From positions 1 to 56,751 of the forward strand of contig JAHLKD010000155.1 in assembly GCA_025526935.1 (NCBI GenBank): a DNA stretch of 56,751 nucleotides. Direction: 5' to 3'. Source of the stretch: Cladochytrium replicatum (Eukaryota; Chytridiomycota; Chytridiomycetes; Cladochytriales; Cladochytriaceae). Under the pieces are notes generated by a model, which was not told where the DNA came from, did not search any database, and worked only from the letters and a program-made list of their open reading frames with translations. A program made the position numbers and the translations under genes. Positions 54,524 to 56,751 of the stretch are shown piece after piece (position 1 is the first letter of the stretch; the number at the start of each line of letters is the position of its first letter).

Positions 54524-55035
54524 AATATGAGTTTGCATCAAATGAACACATCACTATGGGATATGCAGACCGGGCAAATGATCCTGCTCGCTATTCCAGG
54601 ACAGGATATGTTGTAATGTTTGCCAATGCAGCTGTTTGCTGGCAGTCTACAAAGCAACAGGTTATCACTTGCTCTTCCACTGAAGCAGAGCTATATGTAT
54701 TGAATGAATTATCACGTGAGATGACGTGGATGAAAAAGCTCATGGCAACCATTGGTATTTCATGCAAAAGTAAGCCCATGATCCTCTGGCAAGATATTAC
54801 CTCCACACAGTCTATTGCCAATGACCTGCTGAATGATCACAAAACTAAACACATTGATCTTTGAGAAAAGTTTGTGAATCTTCAAATTCAGCAAAAGCAG
54901 CAGGAACTCGGAGATATTGATACTGAGAACCAAATTGCTGATATTTTCACAAAACCCTTGATATTCAAGTTATTTTCAAAATTCACACCCGCACTTGGTC
55001 TTACACGTCAAACTGATTTGACCCTTGTTGATTAA
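54524..55035 (+). pseudogene. Copia-B2 RNase H, C-terminal end
   Basis: Reads YEFASNEHI, then GYADRANDPARYSRTGYVV (codons for the usual ADADW are lost, including catalytic Asp), STEAELYVLNELS, TKHIDL, then a TGA near 54862 where Copia-B1 has a sense codon (VREKFVNL). The remaining codons to 55035 still match Copia-B1. Clearly inactive. Confidence 0.88.
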
Positions 55036-55120
55036 TACATACATTACCAACAAACAGACGTGCGACTCAACGCTCATACCAATATCCTCATTGTCTACCG
55101 CAGCTTTGACTGCGGGGGTG

Positions 55121-55693
55121 TGTTGATGCATGCACATATATGGAACTAGCTACTCCAGTCTTCATCCACTACCGACACTGAGGGGAAATAGCCTTACCAG
55201 AGACCTCTGGGACAAGTTCATGCGTAATCATACATCACATGAAAGAACTGGCAATCCTAACTATTGGCCATGAAGACATCCTCCTTTACCGCATTTCTAA
55301 CTATTGGCCATGAAGACATCCTCCTTTACTCACTGGAATCTAGTAGAGTTCTGAGAGTGATCACGCGGTTGAGAAAGTATGTGATGCTAATCAGTTTGCT
55401 GCTGACAGCTATATCATACTCGAGTACATCTCGTATGATATTAATGCAAGGTACTACATACTTATTTCTCATGGAGAACATGTCATTGCAGACAAGATTA
55501 TAGCTAATCTTCATGTTCTGCTCACAATGGTTATTGTGAACGATCTCTGGGATCTATATCTCTCTATTCAAGAGAATAATGTTTATATTAGATATTCCTA
55601 TATATCTATAGTCACAGGTTAATTATAAAAGCCAAACCGACAGTATATTTGAATTGTTTGCGCCTTGTGGCGATATGAGATTTCGGGTGGCTG
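55121..55693 (+). repeat. 3' LTR of Copia-B2, truncated by Copia-C2
   Basis: Starts TGTTGATGCATGC. Has a local tandem duplication of ctaactattggccatgaagacatcctcctttac at 55258-55330 and a loss of the second hairpin arm near 55660. Confidence 0.92.
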
Positions 55694-56132
55694 TGTAGAA
55701 TTTTGTCGTAGGCAGGTAAGATCAGATAAGAGGTACTTGTTCAATGTATTGGAAGCTTAAGACTCACACCTTTTATAGGTTCTCCCATTCCCAACAAAGC
55801 CTCCCTTAATTTGTCCTTGCCACGTCAGCAGCGGCGCTCTCCTTCCTCCTTTGGTAAGTCCCCTTCAAGTTTGCTGGTGATCCGGAATTTTCTGGAACGC
55901 TGGCTTCTGAAGTTTTCGTCGAAGAACATAAAGCCGGAATAGAAACAGAAATGAAAATTTTGGATAACAACAGAGCTAGCGTCGTGGGTTAAATCACAAG
56001 CCATTCCACCTCATGTCGCAAGTTCGATTCCGAGGATCAACAATAATCCTGTTGTTATCCTCAGCCGAACTTTTTCTTTTTGAAAGTAAAAACAAAGAAG
56101 GAAAACTTTTATGAACGAAACAACACTCAACA
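55694..56132 (-). repeat. 3' LTR of Copia-C2
   Basis: Same TG...CA ends as other Copia-C LTRs, with its own substitutions (for example attttgtcg for atttcgtcg, ttccacctcatg for ttcaacatcatg). Confidence 0.93.
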
Positions 56133-56253
56133 CTCCCCCGTTTCTGAACAAAAGTTCTTCCTTTGAAAGTTGAAAAGAAATAACAATTGAAAAACAAACA
56201 TAGAAGCCAGAAGGAATGCAAACATAATTGGTGTGTTTTTCAAGAAACAAAAC

Positions 56254-56751
56254 CTAATTTTCTCTCATCTCTTTCATTGCATCTACCATCCCAAGTAGAC
56301 CCATCAGTTTCTCATGTCGACGTCGTGCGAGACCCTTGGTGAAGATGTCTGCCACCTGATCCTCTGTGGGGATATACTGCACGTCAATGTCCCCAGATCG
56401 AATGCGGCCACGCACGATGTGATATCGCAAAGCGATATGCCGGGACTTGAATCCGGGATTGCGGGCACCAGCAATTGCAGCGGTATTGTCGCAGTGGACT
56501 ACAGGCGGAGCAGCAAAGGAATATCCAAGTTCTTCAAGCATGTGCTTTACCCAAACGAGTTCGTCGCTAGCTGTGGATAGTGCAACGTACTCCGCTTCTG
56601 CTGTCGAACTCGCCGCTGATGTTTGAAGCTTGCTCCCCCAGGCAACAGCTCCCCCATTGATCAAGATAGCATATCCCGTAGTCGACCTTTTGTTGTCAGG
56701 ATCTCCGGCGTGATCCGCGTCCGCATAGCATACAATCTCAAGGCGATCTCG
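56254..56751 (-). CDS. Copia-C2 Pol, RNase H end (partial)
   Basis: Open from the window edge to a stop at 56254. CYADADHAGDPDNKRS, SSTAEAEYVALS, HCDNTAAIAG and DIFTKGLARRRH match Copia-C1 (23084-23581) essentially residue for residue. No break in the visible part; gag, integrase and RT lie to the right of the window. Confidence 0.92.
   Translation of the reverse strand, partial: RDRLEIVCYADADHAGDPDNKRSTTGYAILINGGAVAWGSKLQTSAASSTAEAEYVALSTASDELVWVKHMLEELGYSFAAPPVVHCDNTAAIAGARNPGFKSRHIALRYHIVRGRIRSGDIDVQYIPTEDQVADIFTKGLARRRHEKLMGLLGMVDAMKEMREN

Larger units (their letters stand above)
54524..55693 (+). mobile_element. Copia-B2, 3' end fragment
   Basis: RNase H end, polypurine tract and 573 bp of 3' LTR, corresponding to 8025-9170 of Copia-B1. 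The left side is cut by hAT copy 2 and the right side by Copia-C2 at ggtggctg. Confidence 0.92.
55694..56751 (-). mobile_element. Copia-C2, 3' part, continues past window
   Basis: 3' LTR 55694-56132 (439 bp), polypurine tract and the end of pol. Inserted in the Copia-B2 LTR after ggctg; the matching duplication would be off-window. Confidence 0.93.

Overview
This window is nuclear DNA of a eukaryote, from a region built almost wholly of nested transposable elements. I find no convincing host gene. Evidence for a eukaryote: Ty1/copia LTR retrotransposons, LINEs, hAT DNA transposons, short GT-AG intron-like gaps in one hAT, and a (CT)n microsatellite. The species cannot be named. One copia family has a primer site matching the animal-type initiator tRNA-Met 3' end (TGGTAGCAG) rather than the plant type, and two families carry an HVDD reverse transcriptase box that I recall from some fungal copia lineages. 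A fungus or protist is plausible but unproven. Family names below (Copia-A, -B, -C, hAT, LINE-a/b/c, X) are local labels.

Region 1 (1-22524) is a multi-level nest. The outermost element is Copia-A3 (+ strand; pieces at 9307-10373, 11055-11210 and 18379-22524). Into its gag went Copia-B (4771-9306; 5' part outside the window), a solo Copia-B LTR (10374-11054, TSD gacac) and an inverted full-length Copia-A2 (11211-18378, - strand). Copia-B was itself hit by Copia-A1 (1-4770, - strand), and Copia-A2 by a solo Copia-A LTR (14276-14874, TSD cagac). LTR lengths are consistent within families: A 599, B 681, C 438-440 bp.

Region 2 (22525-28370) is Copia-C1 (- strand), nearly intact, whose two flanks do not match each other, followed by a Copia-A 5' LTR stub. 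Region 3 (28371-35133) holds a decayed intron-bearing hAT, a 479-bp LTR-like element X, a 23-bp minisatellite, a LINE 3' fragment, a solo Copia-C LTR (TSD ccgct), an AAATATTTG-rich element, a ~172-bp tandem repeat, a tRNA-like sequence and (CT)n.

Region 4 (35134-49551) contains LINE-a (+ strand), split by a complete 6805-bp hAT element (38246-45050) with a perfect 8-bp TSD, then LINE-b (- strand) carrying a second X element. The hAT is the most interesting object here. It has two genes, a BED-finger transposase and an unrecognised coiled-coil protein, each preceded by an array of ~96-bp repeats lying in mirrored orientation. Region 5 (49560-56751) has a decayed second copy of this hAT, whose transposase contains a 70-nt patch of Copia-A gag zinc knuckle in frame, then a Copia-B 3' end and the 3' part of Copia-C2 running off the window.

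The genes do not form a host pathway; each set serves the mobility of its own element. Most are broken by one- or two-base indels although the copies are otherwise very similar. That pattern fits either recent decay or residual sequencing error.
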